Source: Gautieria morchelliformis (taxonomy: Eukaryota; Basidiomycota; Agaricomycetes; Gomphales; Gomphaceae). From it: DNA of 64,000 nucleotides. The stretch's first letter is position 1, and every line of letters starts with the position of its first letter. The position numbers and the translations under genes were made by a program. Where the stretch lies: contig WHVA01000026.1 of NCBI GenBank assembly GCA_015179125.1, positions 248,001 through 312,000 on the forward strand, in the 5' to 3' direction. Below the pieces are notes generated by a model. The model searched no databases. It was not told where the DNA came from and was given only the letters and a program-made list of their open reading frames with translations. This document shows positions 12,551 through 24,567 of this stretch, one piece after another.

Positions 12551-13464
12551 CCAGATGACTTAGGAAGTTTCTCAATGAAATCCATGGATATCGAATTCCA
12601 CGGTTGTTCCGGGATTGGGAGTTGCTTCAGGAGGCCATAGGGTTTGTGACGTTGAGGCTTGCCAGATTAATGCTGGCATAGTCACTACTTCCCTCTTTTG
12701 GGTAGACGTCCCAACGTCTAGTGAGTGCGTCGGGTTTTGCTCTGAGCTTTCCGGGGCAGAAGTGGATCACCATGTTGAACTGTGAGAGATATTCAGACCA
12801 ACGGACTTGATGGCAAGTCAAAATCTTAGTAGTCATGAAATACTCAAGGTTTTTATGATCCGTTACAACGTCGATTGGATAAGTTGGACCTTCGAGGTAG
12901 TGTCGCCAAATTTTGAAGGCTTCGAAGATCGCAAGTAGTTCCTTATCGTGGATGTCGTAGTTGAGTTCCAGGGTGGAAAAGGTGCGGGAATGAACAGCGA
13001 TCGGATGACTTTCTCCGTCGTCGGGGGAAATGATGGAAAGAATGGCGGCTAGCGCATAGTCGGAAGCGTCGGTTTCGAGTACAAGTTGGGCATCAGGAAT
13101 CCAGAAACCGAGTATAGGAGCCGTAGTGAAGGCTGCCTTGAGGGCTTCAAATGCGGAACAGCATTCTGGAGTGAAATTCCATGGAGCACCTTCCTGGTGA
13201 GACATGTGAGCGGAACAGTAATGTCAGAAAAGTTATAAATGAATCGCCGGTAAAAATTGGCGAAGCCAAGGAAAGACTGCACATCCTTAACATGTTGGGG
13301 TTCCGGCCATTCTTGAATTGCCTTGACTTTGTCCTCTGCCATGGTAAGACCTGTAGGAGAGAGGATGTAGCCTAGGTATTCGACCATGTCACGATGCCAT
13401 TCGCATTTCTCTGCTTTTGCATAGAGGTGGTGTTTGTGTAGACGGCGGAGTACTTCGTGGACAT

Positions 13465-14106
13465 CAGGGCTGTCCACAAGTCCAGGTTCCTGCAGGTGAC
13501 TCGCAGTTCAACCTGTGATTTTAACCTGCAGATCCAACTCCCACAAGTCCAGGTTTGGCCTTTGGAATTCCGCAGGTGACTCACAGACCTGCAAGCCTTA
13601 CATTCCAAGAATTCATGTCATTTACATGTCATTCAACTACTATTACCTCCTTCTGCACAACAGCCTTCTTGACATGCTTACTCTTATCATGCAGCAACTC
13701 TACAACACATTCCTCAGGAACAAGTCCTTCGTATGACAGCCATGTGCTGAGTATGGTTCCGGCATGTGTCGACTCTTCCTTCAGAGAGCGACACATCCAT
13801 GATACAGTCAGTCGGCCCTGACTGAATGCACGTTCGACATCTGTGGATGTTGCTAGAGGAGCATGGTCAAAATAGGATGTAAGGATGTGTGAAATAGCTC
13901 ACCCCCATCCCCACGGGAGGAGACACCTCATGCACCCGCACAGGGTGAGTCAGCTCGGAATAATCTGGCAAGTCACTGCAAGTCACCTGCGGGTCCAAGT
14001 CAACCTGCAGAAAAACTCAGGTCAAGTCCAGGTTCCACTTCTGGAAGCTGGCAAACCTGCGAGTCCAAGTCCAGGTAACCTGCAGGTTGACTCATGGACA
14101 GCCCTG
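13465..14106. mobile_element. hAT-type MITE, 642 bp
   Basis: The ends are the inverted repeat CAGGGCTGTCCA...TGGACAGCCCTG. The element is flanked by a perfect 8-bp duplication, GTGGACAT (13457-13464 and 14107-14114). TIRs starting CAGGG with an 8-bp duplication are typical of the hAT superfamily. It has no transposase frame, so it is non-autonomous. Subterminal copies of motifs such as AAGTCCAGGT and CCTGCAGGT recur near both ends and are likely transposase-binding repeats. It lies in the Gypsy-2 reverse transcriptase. Confidence 0.85.
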
Positions 14107-15669
14107 GTGGACATGTTCCCAATGTTCTTCTGGTGAGTCGGAATAGATGAGGATGTCGTCAATGTAGACTAGAATGCATACATCGAGGAGGTCGGAAAAT
14201 ACGTCGTTCATAAAGCGCTGAAAAGCGGTGGGAGTGTTGGTTAGACCAAAAGGCATGACGACCCACTCAAAAGGATCGTAGCGGGTGTGGAAAGTGGTTT
14301 TCCACTCGTCACCTTTGCAGATGTGGACAAGGTGATAAGCGTGCCGGAGGTCAATTTTGGTGTAGATCTTCGCCCTGTGGGGAGTGTCAAGGAGGTCGGA
14401 AATGCGCGGAAGCGGATATTTGTCCTTCTTAGTGAGGGCATTAAGTCCGCGGAAATTGACGCAGAGGCAGAGAGATCCATCCTTCTTCTTGACGAAAAGG
14501 ACCGGAGCGCCGTGCGGAGACAGTGAAGGGCAGATAAAGCCCATGTTGAGGTGTTCATTGACGAACTCTTGAAGAGTCTGGAGTTCACTTTGCGAAAGGG
14601 AGTAGATTGGTCCAAGGGGTGGAGATGCTCCTTCTTCCAAATCTATCTTCAAATTGTAAGGTCAATGTTTGGCGGGTTTATCGGCTTTGGCCTTCTTTAA
14701 CACGTCTGGGAAGTCACGATATTCTTCTGGAACTGAGCTCATATTGACCGGAGCAGAAGTCAAGGCAGAACGAGCCTTGACTGTAGCCGAATCGGAGAGG
14801 TGAAGCTGGAAAACAGTCGTATCTTTTTGCCTTTGCAATATGTGGAAAGCAGTGGTGGAAACGAGTGCAATTCGAGGAGCTTTGAGGGACAGAGGTGCTA
14901 AAGCGGGACCGGAGTGCGGAACTGAATCCATGAGTGGGGTTGCAGAAGAGGCCTGAGCCATCTTTGCAGACGACGTCGGAATAGACAGAAGTTGATCCGG
15001 GGTATGGAACTGTATCTGACCCAATGCCCAGTTAATCGACGGATTATATCGGGTGAGACAATTGTGTCCTGGTACAACAGAACAGCTAGCATCTAGCAGA
15101 GTAACGTAAAACGTAACTTCATGGTTGTCCCCAGTAGCAAAACGGATAGACAGGTCCACGACTTGGGAGATTGCCGTGTTGGATGACCCATCGAAGAGGC
15201 AGAGTGGAATTGTCGGAATGTTGCGGGTTGGAAGCTTATGCTTCAAAACAAAGTCGGAATTGAGGAAACAATGAGTCGAACCAGAGTTGATCAATGCTGT
15301 AAACGGGGGTGTGGAAATTGTGTCAGAAGTCAGCAGAACTGAGAGAGAGTCGGAGGACGAAAGAGCGGATGTGTTGAGTTTAACCTCGTTTGTCGCACGA
15401 AATGGGTCAACACAGCCCTCAGCTCATGTGGAGGCCGGAGGACTGCTGACTATTTTTTTGCATCCATAGCGGGAGTTGCTTTGGATTTCTCTTCCGTCTT
15501 CGCTGCGCAGCCCTTGGCCTTAGCAGCGGAAGCGGAAGCTTGGGTGCAATCATGAGCGACGTGACCACCTTTGCCGTAGAAGAGGCAAATATTGTTGTCC
15601 ATGCGACACTGGCGTTCTGCAGGGGTTAGCTTTCCGTCCTTCCCAAGTTTGTCGGAAAGGTCCAGAGTG

Positions 15670-16739
15670 TTGTGATAAATGCAACTATCCCATTTCAAAT
15701 CATTTATATATAAAAGAAACTAATAAAGAAAGAAAAAAAAAGAAAAAAAAAAGATCAAAAAGAAACAGAAACGACACTTATGATAGACGTCGGCGCAGAC
15801 GACGATCACATGAATTTACGACATGCTATATTATCCATAGATTGGGTAATGTACAGAAGCTCGGGCATCAACCACGTGCAGTCAATCAGGGATGGCGCGC
15901 CTATCGAGTGATGGCATCGGCCATGACGTCGACAGGCGCCAGGCCATAGGCACCGAGTGGGTGCGGGCACCAAACGCCGCAGAGGACAATAGACTGCACA
16001 GGAATATAGGGTGCTGTGGAGCGACTTGAGAAATGTCATTTGCAGTACACATACTCAATTAGCTGCCCCACAGAAAGGGCACAGAGACAGTGGCCCCATC
16101 ACCAAGCCCAGCATTTATGCTAGGCAGGGCAAATTCAGCTCCATTTTTCTATTTGAACTCCATGACACGACTGACTGACTACTATCTTAACATCATGTGG
16201 ACAGGGGCTTTGTATACTAGGTACAGATCTCTATTCCAAAGCCCAGACAATCCTAACACCATCCCCATCACCCCATGACTTTATGACTATAAATTAGTCA
16301 CCCCTTAGTTACAAGCAGCTTTTCGACCCATCTGTCTAATATCTTGAACACTAGTAGTTACTATCAACATAGTATAAATAGCTAGTACAAATGTATGAAC
16401 GAGACAATCCAGAATCGATTGTTCTACCCCCTGAAACTGCTGTAGTCTTGTTTGATAGCTACAGAGTCCAAATCTTGATAGTTTACTCCTGATCTTCGTT
16501 GAAGGTTCATTATCACTGTTTACTCTATACTACCTTAAAAGCGGACACTTTTGATTTGGTTATCCCTTGGATCGACACCATCCTTCTGTCGACACGGTCA
16601 CGTGACTCTCATTCATCAGTGCTGGATGCGCCTCGAAAGGCTTAGTCAGCACACAGAAGAGGGGCAAACACAGTGGTTCCAGTCACTGAGCAATAGATTC
16701 TATTTGTTGAAAGGCACTAATTAACATTTTAATCCAAAA
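15670..16739. mobile_element. Unclassified 1070-bp insertion
   Basis: The piece interrupts Gypsy-2 gag and is flanked by the 7-bp direct repeat CAGAGTG (15663-15669 and 16740-16746). I see no terminal inverted repeat, no TG...CA ends and no coding frame. It begins with an AT-rich, A-tract-rich 120 bp and ends in CCAAAA. A 7-bp duplication without TIRs could mean a degraded retroposon or an unfamiliar DNA transposon remnant. Confidence 0.55.
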
Positions 16740-17420
16740 CAGAGTGCTTTTCCGGGTGTTGGTGTTAGAACCAGAGGCCTGGTTGTTGCGTGGTGTGGAA
16801 GTGTTGTTCCGGTTGCCGGAGTTGGAGCCGGAGCTGTTGTTGTTGTTGTTGTTTCCAGCGTTGTTGTTTCCAGAATTGGTCTTCTTCTTGTCTTTATCAG
16901 ACTTCTTGTCGGAAGACTTGTCGTTCTTGCTCTGGGTGGAAGTTTCACGAGCAATTTCGGACTCGAGGAGCGAGCTGCTGGAAAGTGACGATGTATTTAA
17001 CTATCTTATGAGTGTCTTTCATACAAAGCTTATCGAGTTCATTTTCCACATCGGCTTCCATATCAAATGGTCCGAAGTTGCTGTGGAGTTCGGAAACGAA
17101 ATTGTGATAATTGTCAGCCCAGTCGACAAGGGCGAATGGATCTATGAGGGCGGGTTCCAAATAGTCGAGAGCCGTGCCTCGGAGATAGGAAAGGGTGTAG
17201 TTGACCTTTTGTTCATCGTCGGGAAAGGCGTCGGGACGATCACGGAAGTTGAGCTGAAGCTGGGCCGAAAAAGGCTGGAGCTTCTTGGGGTCGGAACCGT
17301 CGAACTGATCCGGTTCACGGACTTTTATCTTGGGGCATGGAGCCTGGGCCAGACACTGGAGTTGGCCAGCCAGCATGGCAATAGCCTGTGCAAGATCTGG
17401 AACTGGAGCGTGATACGAGT

Positions 17421-18132
17421 TGCTACAAATGTATTTGGATTTTATTCAAGCTTCAAGTGAAGCTGAATCGAGTAGAGGTCTGAATTCTGAGAGGACTGTT
17501 TATACTACGGGGACTATTTTGATCAGGAATCTTGAGACGGTGGAGAGGTAAAACTATTGTTATTGTTATTCGACAGTTACATTTGTTCGTACTATTTAAC
17601 TACTGGGAAGGACTCGGCATCGATATGATACGTACGGTATGTGATGTAGAGATATAGGGGGGGTGTGGAGTATAGTCTGGAGTGAACTCTCGAATGAATA
17701 TTACAAGGGAATGCTGAGGATTTGTTGTAGATAAGACGATGGTGTGGAAGGGCATGTGCGTGATGTATAGGGGGAATCATGGAGCTGCGGCTAGAGCCAT
17801 TCAGGGATGATCGGATGCATATCGTGTCTCGGTCGCAATTGAATTGGTGCCTAAGCGGGGATTTGTGTCCCGGGTCGGTCTCTCGATCGAGATTGATGGG
17901 ATCGACATTTGTAATATGATGCTGATCGACTTGGCGTGCCCTATGCGCGTGCGTGATAATGTATTGGTCCGGCGTCGCGTATATGCGAGTCAGGGGATTC
18001 GGGGATATTTCTGTGTGTTGGCGTATGGAGGCGGGCATGGATTATGGGGATTGTGTGGTTCGGTGACGTCAGTGTATTTTTAGGTTCAGATCTGAGTGAT
18101 ATCATTAATGTCGTTACTTGAATGTCATAACA
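17421..18132. mobile_element. LTR-like 712-bp insertion
   Basis: The stretch starts TGCTACAAATG and ends GTCATAACA, with GAGT on both sides (17417-17420 and 18133-18136). It has no coding frame and separates two parts of Gypsy-2 gag. A solo LTR of another family is the simplest reading, but no second copy is present to confirm it. Confidence 0.4.
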
Positions 18133-18514
18133 GAGTGGGCGGAACTGGGTTGGCGGGAATCGGAGGTGGAGGGCCGCCATGAGGGCCACCTGGAGGGGGT
18201 CCTGGTGGAGGTGGTGGAGGTGGTGCTGGACGTCGAAATGATGCTACTGTCTGTTTGCCGCTGCTGCTCGACAAGTTTCCATCATAGTCAGGGTTGTCGT
18301 CGGGATTAGCGTCGGGAACTTCTTCGAAGCGTTGCGGAAGAATGTCGGAAAGCTCATCGTCAGCATGAGAGCTGCTGGAGGGTTCCACGCATCTTGGTGC
18401 TGCGGATCTAAGGTTGCTAAAATAAGAGAGAGCTTTGACAGCTCCTGCGCAAGCTGAAGTAGCTGTGGTATGAGGAGGCATAGTGATAGTTATCGGGTGG
18501 GAATCAGATAATAC

Positions 18515-19171
18515 TGTTACGTATCGAGATTTCCGCTAAGTCGGAACTGGAAAGGACAGCGGCTTCAACTTATGCGTGTGTTGCGCCCCCAATGAACTAT
18601 CGTCCTAAGTATTTTGGAATGCGGGTTGGAAGTCGGAAAGTACTGAACTGAAGGTAAGTTGGAACTTGAGTCGGAACTGAGTTGGAAGGCGGAAGGCGGA
18701 GAGACGGAGGTCTTGCTAGACTCGCTGTGTTAAGAACAGGAGATGGAGCGAAGGAAATCAAGTATCGAAGGCGATTATCTGATTGCAGAATAACAGACAT
18801 ACATGAGAGGCTTTTATACAAAGAGCTGAGACAACATGTAATGAGATAGTACTAAGCAAATTCTGGGGGGAGCAGAAGTCGGGTAGACATATGTGGGAAC
18901 TAACTAATTGGGAACAATGGGACTACAAAGGGGGTTCAGGGTAAGGTAAAACAATGGCAAAAGAACAAGGGGTCGGAAAACATATCTGACAACGAACTAC
19001 AAGGATGACTGGATATGTGATCTTGATGAACGATGAAGCGAGTCCGGTGGGTCCGAGTAATAGAGTTGAAAGAACAAGGGAGTAGAACAAGGGGCGGAAG
19101 ATCGGGACTATTGGGAGGGCGGAATGTGTGCGGAACTGAGGGTTGGAAATTGGAAATGCACAGTCGTAACA
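18515..19171 (-). repeat. Gypsy-2 5' LTR (right copy)
   Basis: This 657-bp family-A LTR is a near copy of 8649-9301 and is followed by CCACA. Roughly 28 substitutions separate the two by my count, almost all transitions. Confidence 0.9.
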
Positions 19172-19176
19172 CCACA

Positions 19177-21990
19177 CTAAACTCAGTATGTCCAAAGCAT
19201 ATGAGCAGATCCAGATTCACCCAGATCACATATCAAAGATGGCTTTTGCTATGATCCTTAGCACCTTCAGGAGCCAAGTGATGCAAATGGGATATTGCAA
19301 TGTGCCTTTGATGTTCCAACACCTGATGATGGCAATCTTCCGCAACTGCATAGGTCGCTTTGTCCATGTATACATGGATGACATCTTCATCTTCTCGCTC
19401 TCAATACAGGAGCATGAGGGACACATCCACATAGTCTTTAACAGGCTGCAGAAGAACCATCTTTTCCTGAGCAAGAAAAAGGTGGATGTTATTCCACAAG
19501 AATGGAGTGCCTTGGCCACATCATTGATGGCCAAGGGGTACATGCAGACGAGGATAAGATGCAGTGCATTCATGAATGGCAAAGGCTGCGGACGTTCAAT
19601 GATGGCCAGTGTTTCCTTGGCCTCATACAGTATCTGGCACACTACATGCCAGATGTGAGCACATACACAACCCCATTATCAGGCTGCATGTGCAACAACC
19701 ATCCATTTGAATGGACCCCACTTCTTGACAAATGCTGGCAAAATATCAAGGCATTGGCCTGTAAGGCCCCAATCCTGCATCCAATCGATGCACAGAACCC
19801 AGAACCTATCTGGGTTATCACTGATGGCTCAATATCTGGTGTCGGCACCGTCTATGGTGAAGGCCCGACTGGAAAACCTGTTGGCCAGCCGGCTTCCTGT
19901 CAAAGAAGTTCAGCATTGCCCAGCAACACTACAGAATTCACGAGCACAAGACAATCACTGTGCTCAAGGCTCTCATGAAATGGGAGGACAAGCTTCTAGG
20001 GTGAAGGTTCACCCTAGTCACAGATCACCAAGATCTTGAATACTTTGAGACCCAAAAGAGCCTGTCTGACCGCCAGGTCAGATGGTGGGAGTTCCTATCC
20101 CACTTCAACTTCAACACTGCTCATGTTGACGGTGTAGAGAACAAAGTGGCGGACTGCCTGTTGTGCTACTACGAGAGTGACACAAGTGATGACAGTCACC
20201 CGGAACACGTCTTCGTGAACGCAGATCCATGCTTAGACCCAGACAGTGAGCTACCGCCCACCGACCGGCACATCAAGTTGTGAGCAGCCATGACGAGGCA
20301 TGGATACTAGAGTCCACCACCATGAACAAGGGCTCTAAAAGGCCTGAGGATGACGCTGCATCACGCAACAACGACAACAGTGTTCAAGTCATTGCCATGG
20401 GCAACAACAGTGCACCACTGCACCAGAGTGTTGAACAAGGCATAAACATTTCTAAGGTTCTGCGAGACACGTACCATAGGGACTCTATGTTCTCAAAGAT
20501 CATGGAGCACCCAGATGTGCACCTGATATTTGGAATCCAGGATGGGCTGATCTAGACAAAGAAGCAGCTCCGGAGAGACGTCATTGCTGTCCCCTGATCT
20601 GTCCTTCGGGGGGAAGGAGGCTGATTGAAATTATTATCGATTGCACACACCAGATAGTCAGTCACTACGGCCATCTGAAGATGTTGAACTATGTTCAAAG
20701 GTCATACTGGTGGCCAGGTATGAGCCCAGACATTGAGTAATTCTGCACATCGTGCGCAAAATGCCAGACAACAAAAACCAGGCCACAATGGCCCAAAGGC
20801 CTATTACGTAGCCTGCCCATGCCCGATAGGCCTTGGCAATCTATCAGCATTGACTTCATGGGCCCCTGCCCAGGTTGAATGACTGTGACTACATAATGGG
20901 AGTCATTGACCGACTAACATTGCACGTACACCTTGTCCCAACAACAATGAGCATATCAGCCAAGGGAGTAGCCTGGCTGTTACTCAAAGAAGTTGTCAGA
21001 CTTGATGGAGTTCCCGACTCCATCATCTTGGACAGAGACTTGAAGTTCACATCCATCTTCTGGCGTGAGCTGCAGCAACTCATGGGAACCAAACTTCTCA
21101 TGTCAACTGCCTTCCATCCCCAAACAGATGGAGCGACTGAGCAAGCGAACCGCTTGATTGGACAGGTACTACAGGCCGTAATTAGAGACAACCAGAAGGA
21201 CTGGGCAAATAAATGACCCATGGTTGAGGTTGCCCACAACAGTAATGTGAATGTGACCACAGGGTTCGCGCCCTTTGAGCTGAACCATGGCTACATGCCA
21301 TGGATAGACCTGCCCATGGCCACAGATACTCCATTCAAGGGAGTGGCCTGATTCATGCATCAGGCCCAATGGAACCTGACGGTGGCACACAATGCAATCA
21401 TCGAGCATCGTGTGATGCAAATGTTTCATGTGAACAAGAAATGTATGGGGAGTGACATGTATGTGGCCAATGACCATGTATACCTGTCAACTCAAAACCT
21501 GACCCTGCCAAAGGGAAGAGCCAGGAAACTCATACCGCGGTACATTGGACCATACTGCGTGGTCAAGACATGTAATGAAGCTTCAATGGTAATCCTAAAG
21601 CTACCCAATGAGCTGAAAAGCTGCTGTATTTCGCCAGTTTTCCACTTAAGCCTCATATGGTGTTATGAGGCTAACAACAATGAGCTATTCCCCCGCCATG
21701 AAGCCAAGTCATTCTATGACTTCGGATCAAACGACAATGAAGAGTGGCTCATCGACAAGATTATCACACATCAATGGATAAACTCAATGGAGCTGGAGCT
21801 CCAGGTCCACTGGACCTAGGTGACATAACATGGGAACCCATGTCATCATGCAAGGATCTAAAAGCTCTGGATAATTATCTAGAGCTCTGGGTAGTGGGCA
21901 AGCCACACGACCTGTGGTGTCACAATTGTCTGGGTGGATGATTGCTAGGGCGTCCTCCCACCCTACGATCATCCAGTGCTCATGGGTGAC
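19177..21990 (+). pseudogene. Gypsy-1 reverse transcriptase (rest), RNase H, integrase and chromodomain tail, fossil
   Basis: The YMDDIF box of reverse transcriptase lies near 19370-19395. RNase H follows (about 19700-20200), then a zinc-binding region and integrase core (20600-21250, with a STAFHPQTDGATEQ block). The C-terminal integrase segment (21400-21800) ends in a chromodomain-like stretch (21744-21900). These are the parts expected downstream in Gypsy-1. The region is broken in several places. Confidence 0.75.
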
Positions 21991-22105
21991 GGGTGCATGG
22001 AGGATGTTGGCAGCCCCCTGCTTTGGGGCCATTGATTGTGGCTTGGACATTGATTGATCAACATCCATTCCATCTTTGAATGGCATCATCTTCATTAGGA
22101 GATGA

Positions 22106-22127
22106 TGGTGGTGGTGGTGGTGGTGGT
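22106..22127. repeat. (GGT)n microsatellite
   Basis: About seven GGT units lie in the 3' part of Gypsy-1, just after the chromodomain-like tail. Confidence 0.9.
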
Positions 22128-22502
22128 TGCTTTGAAGGAGCGATGTGCCTCGGAAAGATCCGAGATGAAAATTTATCTGCACCATAGCTTGCACATCATG
22201 TGGTCTGCACGTGACTGACACATCTAATGTCATTTGGGACATACGCCATGCACCTGAGGGCCGTGACCAGCACCTGCAAGGTAAAGCTGAAGGATGAAGA
22301 CATCAGTGACGCCATTGATGCGGCCTGGGCATGGTTCCCCAGGGCTGTCATGCACGATGCCCGAGTGGAGCCCCTGCGGAACATCCATGACCTAAGAATG
22401 AGGTCAAGGACCTAGAATATGTGGTCAAAGACCACAACAACGTGCTTGATGCCAAGCATGTCAAAATAAAAGAGCTGGTGGAGCAGCTTCAGGCCCTCCA
22501 GC

Positions 22503-24123
22503 ATGCACATGCAGCCTCCAAAAGGCCACACCCAGATTGAGCCACTGACCCAGTGGCTGGCCCATCTTCACTGCATGCAACAGCACCCTTGCCAGCACAT
22601 GCAGCCTTGGGACTGGCCATCCAGATATCAGCCCCCACCTCCAACATCAACCGAAGGGCTGAGTGCGCTGCGAGACATGGCGCATGACAACATCCCAGAC
22701 AGATGGGGGTCCAACTTCTCTGCCCGGGATTTCTATGACCCAGACCAGGCTCAGCACATTGCTGAACAGCCCAAAAAGAAGTGCAAGAAAGCATCGCATG
22801 ACACCCCCAACACGTACAATGGCCTGGCCATTGCGAAGGAATGTGTGGCCAATGCATACCTAGTGGTGTCACCATCACACACAATCAACAACCCCGCCTT
22901 ACAGCGGCAACTAGCTATGGTCGAGGCCCATTATATCAGCCCACATGTAGACTTAATGCTGGCGGCAGGGCCAGTTCACCTTCGCTACCCAGGGGAAGGG
23001 GAAATTATACCACTCAGAGACCCACCGATCTCCAAGACGGGCTTCCTACCATGCCCTGTAGGCAAGATGCCACAGCAATTTACACAGTGGTACAACATCT
23101 TCCCACTCAACAATGCACACTTTACTGAGCTCCAGATGCATGTGAAGGAGATGCTGCAATACCTGCGCACAGGCAAGATGATCAGTGTGTTCAAGTGCAT
23201 CAAGTGCAAACAACGCGCCCACAATCCCATATGGGATTGCTTCATAATAGCGGGCGGCACCCCACTCAACATAGTGGCAATCCTCAAGGGTTGGATCCAC
23301 AACCCAGAAGGGATACCTGCCGCCATCCACAACAACGCAGATGGAAGCCTCACCCTCACAGACCTAGAAATCAATTAACTACAGGATTTCTGGGTCAATA
23401 AATCGAAGGAGAATAAGACTAATTTATTTGCCTCTCTCAGTGAATTTGGTTGTCACTGAGAGAGGGGGAAATCTGTCTCACTGTGCATATACTACCACCC
23501 GGCCCTTTAGCGCCCATGGCAGCGCGCGTCGAAATGATTACATAAGGGTGCTGGTGGTGAAAAGAAGAAAAACAAATCGAAATACAAATACAAATCTTTG
23601 GTAGAAAAATTCGGGAAAATTCTGAAAAATCAAGTGATCATAGTAGAACAATCTGACAAGAAATTGGAAGGAAATACGAATGGTGGAATGTATTTGGCTT
23701 GATTTTGGTGCAGGAGCATAAATGCACCCAACACATTGCCCCTCAGGTATCGACCTATTTGGCTTGACCGACCAGTGGTCAAGCTTCATCGACGCTAGGG
23801 TGTGTCTGACACCGCAGAGCACCAGCCTCCAGTTGTCAATCATGGGCCCCTACCCGATAGGGGGTCAGGCTGGCCTGGATATCCCTCTTGCCAAAATTGC
23901 ATGGTGGTTGGCCTGCTATGCTGGTGTAACTCGCGAACATGTTGCACAAATTGAACAGTACATTCAACACAACCTCACCAGCACGGCATTCAGTGCCGCT
24001 GCCCGTGAGGGCCAGCAAAAGGTCCCCGAGAGTGGACATGTGAGAGCAGCGGCCCTGCTCCCACTCACCCATGCCCAGCTTGACCGAGAGCTCGCTGGCA
24101 TCCTGTCACTCCCCACTGGCTGA
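22503..24123 (+). pseudogene. Extra frames of Gypsy-1 between pol and the 3' LTR
   Basis: A plus-strand frame at 22503-23378 (291 codons) and a second at 23722-24123 (133 codons) lie in the same sense as pol but downstream of the chromodomain. The first has a segment with C-x2-C near its end (FKCIKCKQRAHNP) and a closing block rich in Gly, Asn and Trp (LKGWIHNPEGIPAAIHNN). I do not recognise either as gag, pol or envelope; there is no signal peptide or membrane helix. They may be an accessory gene of this lineage. Confidence 0.45.
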
Positions 24124-24363
24124 TGACCCAGCCATTGAGGCCATACTCCACAAGGACACAGGCCCTAACGACCAGACGGGGAACCCCATTGATGGTGCGG
24201 GACAACCACCACACCCAGATGCCTCCACATCCACTGAAGCATCCCCTGCAGAGCCTCAAGCCCCACTGGCCCCCTATGACACCAACATAAACATGTTGGA
24301 GTCACTTGAGGACTCCATCATGGAGGACCTTTACGGCCTTGAGTTGTTCATAGAGGGGGAGGT

Positions 24364-24567
24364 TGTAAATAACCTATTTACATAGTAGCTTAGCTAATGC
24401 CAGTGGGCCCCTCAGGGACCCACTGTATAGTTCATGTGTGGGAGCTGCCAGATGGTTCCCAATTGCATCTTACCTTACACTGTCACTACATAGCATCCAG
24501 AATACCACACTTTGGTCAAGTTCTGTCTGCCCTTGTGACACAAGGCATTAAGATCTACATGTTTACA
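24364..24567 (+). repeat. Gypsy-1 3' LTR
   Basis: This 204-bp LTR is preceded by a purine-rich tract and followed by CAGGG, the target duplication, after which the interrupted family-B LTR resumes. Confidence 0.85.

Larger units (their letters stand above)
10810..15294 (-). pseudogene. Gypsy-2 pol region, fossil
   Basis: Reading leftward, 15294-14662 holds an aspartic protease with a NSGS-type active-site loop. Then comes a reverse transcriptase (14652-13049) with YIDDILIYS, and RNase H (13205-12627) with the typical TDHKNLEYF block. The integrase core is at 12600-11389 (DRGSEF, HFTSGYHPEGDGQTE). Last is a chromodomain (11100-10810) with YLVKWAGY. These are standard Ty3/Gypsy chromovirus parts. 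The region is cut by LTR-A (11860-12550) and the hAT-type MITE (13465-14106) and also shows a small number of other breaks. Confidence 0.8.
15450..18481 (-). pseudogene. Gypsy-2 gag region, fossil
   Basis: The minus-strand start near 18481 opens a Pro/Gly-rich N-terminal segment (to about 18125). The capsid-like core is at 17376-16945 (KVREPDQFDGSDP, then SYLRGTALDYLEP), typical of Agaricomycete Gypsy gag. A zinc-knuckle-like block lies at 15600-15550. It is divided by the LTR-like piece 17421-18132 and the unknown insertion 15670-16739. Confidence 0.7.
8649..19171 (-). mobile_element. Gypsy-2: Ty3/Gypsy chromovirus fossil nested in Gypsy-1
   Basis: This element lies on the minus strand between LTRs 8649-9301 and 18515-19171, whose ends form the inverted repeat TGTTACG/CGTAACA. 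Flanks are TCACA (8644-8648) and CCACA (19172-19176), a near-perfect 5-bp duplication. On the minus strand the order is gag, zinc knuckle, protease, reverse transcriptase with a YIDD box, RNase H, integrase, chromodomain. Beyond the chromodomain are plus-strand (antisense) frames with a cysteine cluster. It is split by LTR-A (11860-12550), a hAT-type MITE (13465-14106), a 1070-bp unknown (15670-16739) and an LTR-like piece (17421-18132). Its LTRs differ at roughly 4 percent of sites, nearly all transitions, so it is younger than Gypsy-1. It is clearly broken. Confidence 0.9.
1605..24567 (+). mobile_element. Gypsy-1: Ty3/Gypsy chromovirus fossil with nested insertions
   Basis: This is a broken Ty3/Gypsy element on the plus strand, bounded by 204-bp LTRs (1605-1808 and 24364-24567) and a perfect 5-bp duplication, CAGGG, at 1600-1604 and 24568-24572. 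The order gag, protease, reverse transcriptase, RNase H, integrase, chromodomain-like tail marks it as a chromovirus. The 3' LTR is preceded by a purine tract (agagggggaggt). About 2.4 kb lies between the chromodomain and the 3' LTR and holds extra frames. Two large insertions split it: LTR-C (4562-7599) and Gypsy-2 (8649-19171). The two LTRs differ at about 15 of 204 positions by my count, so it is older than Gypsy-2 and the Copia element. It has many breaks. Confidence 0.9.
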
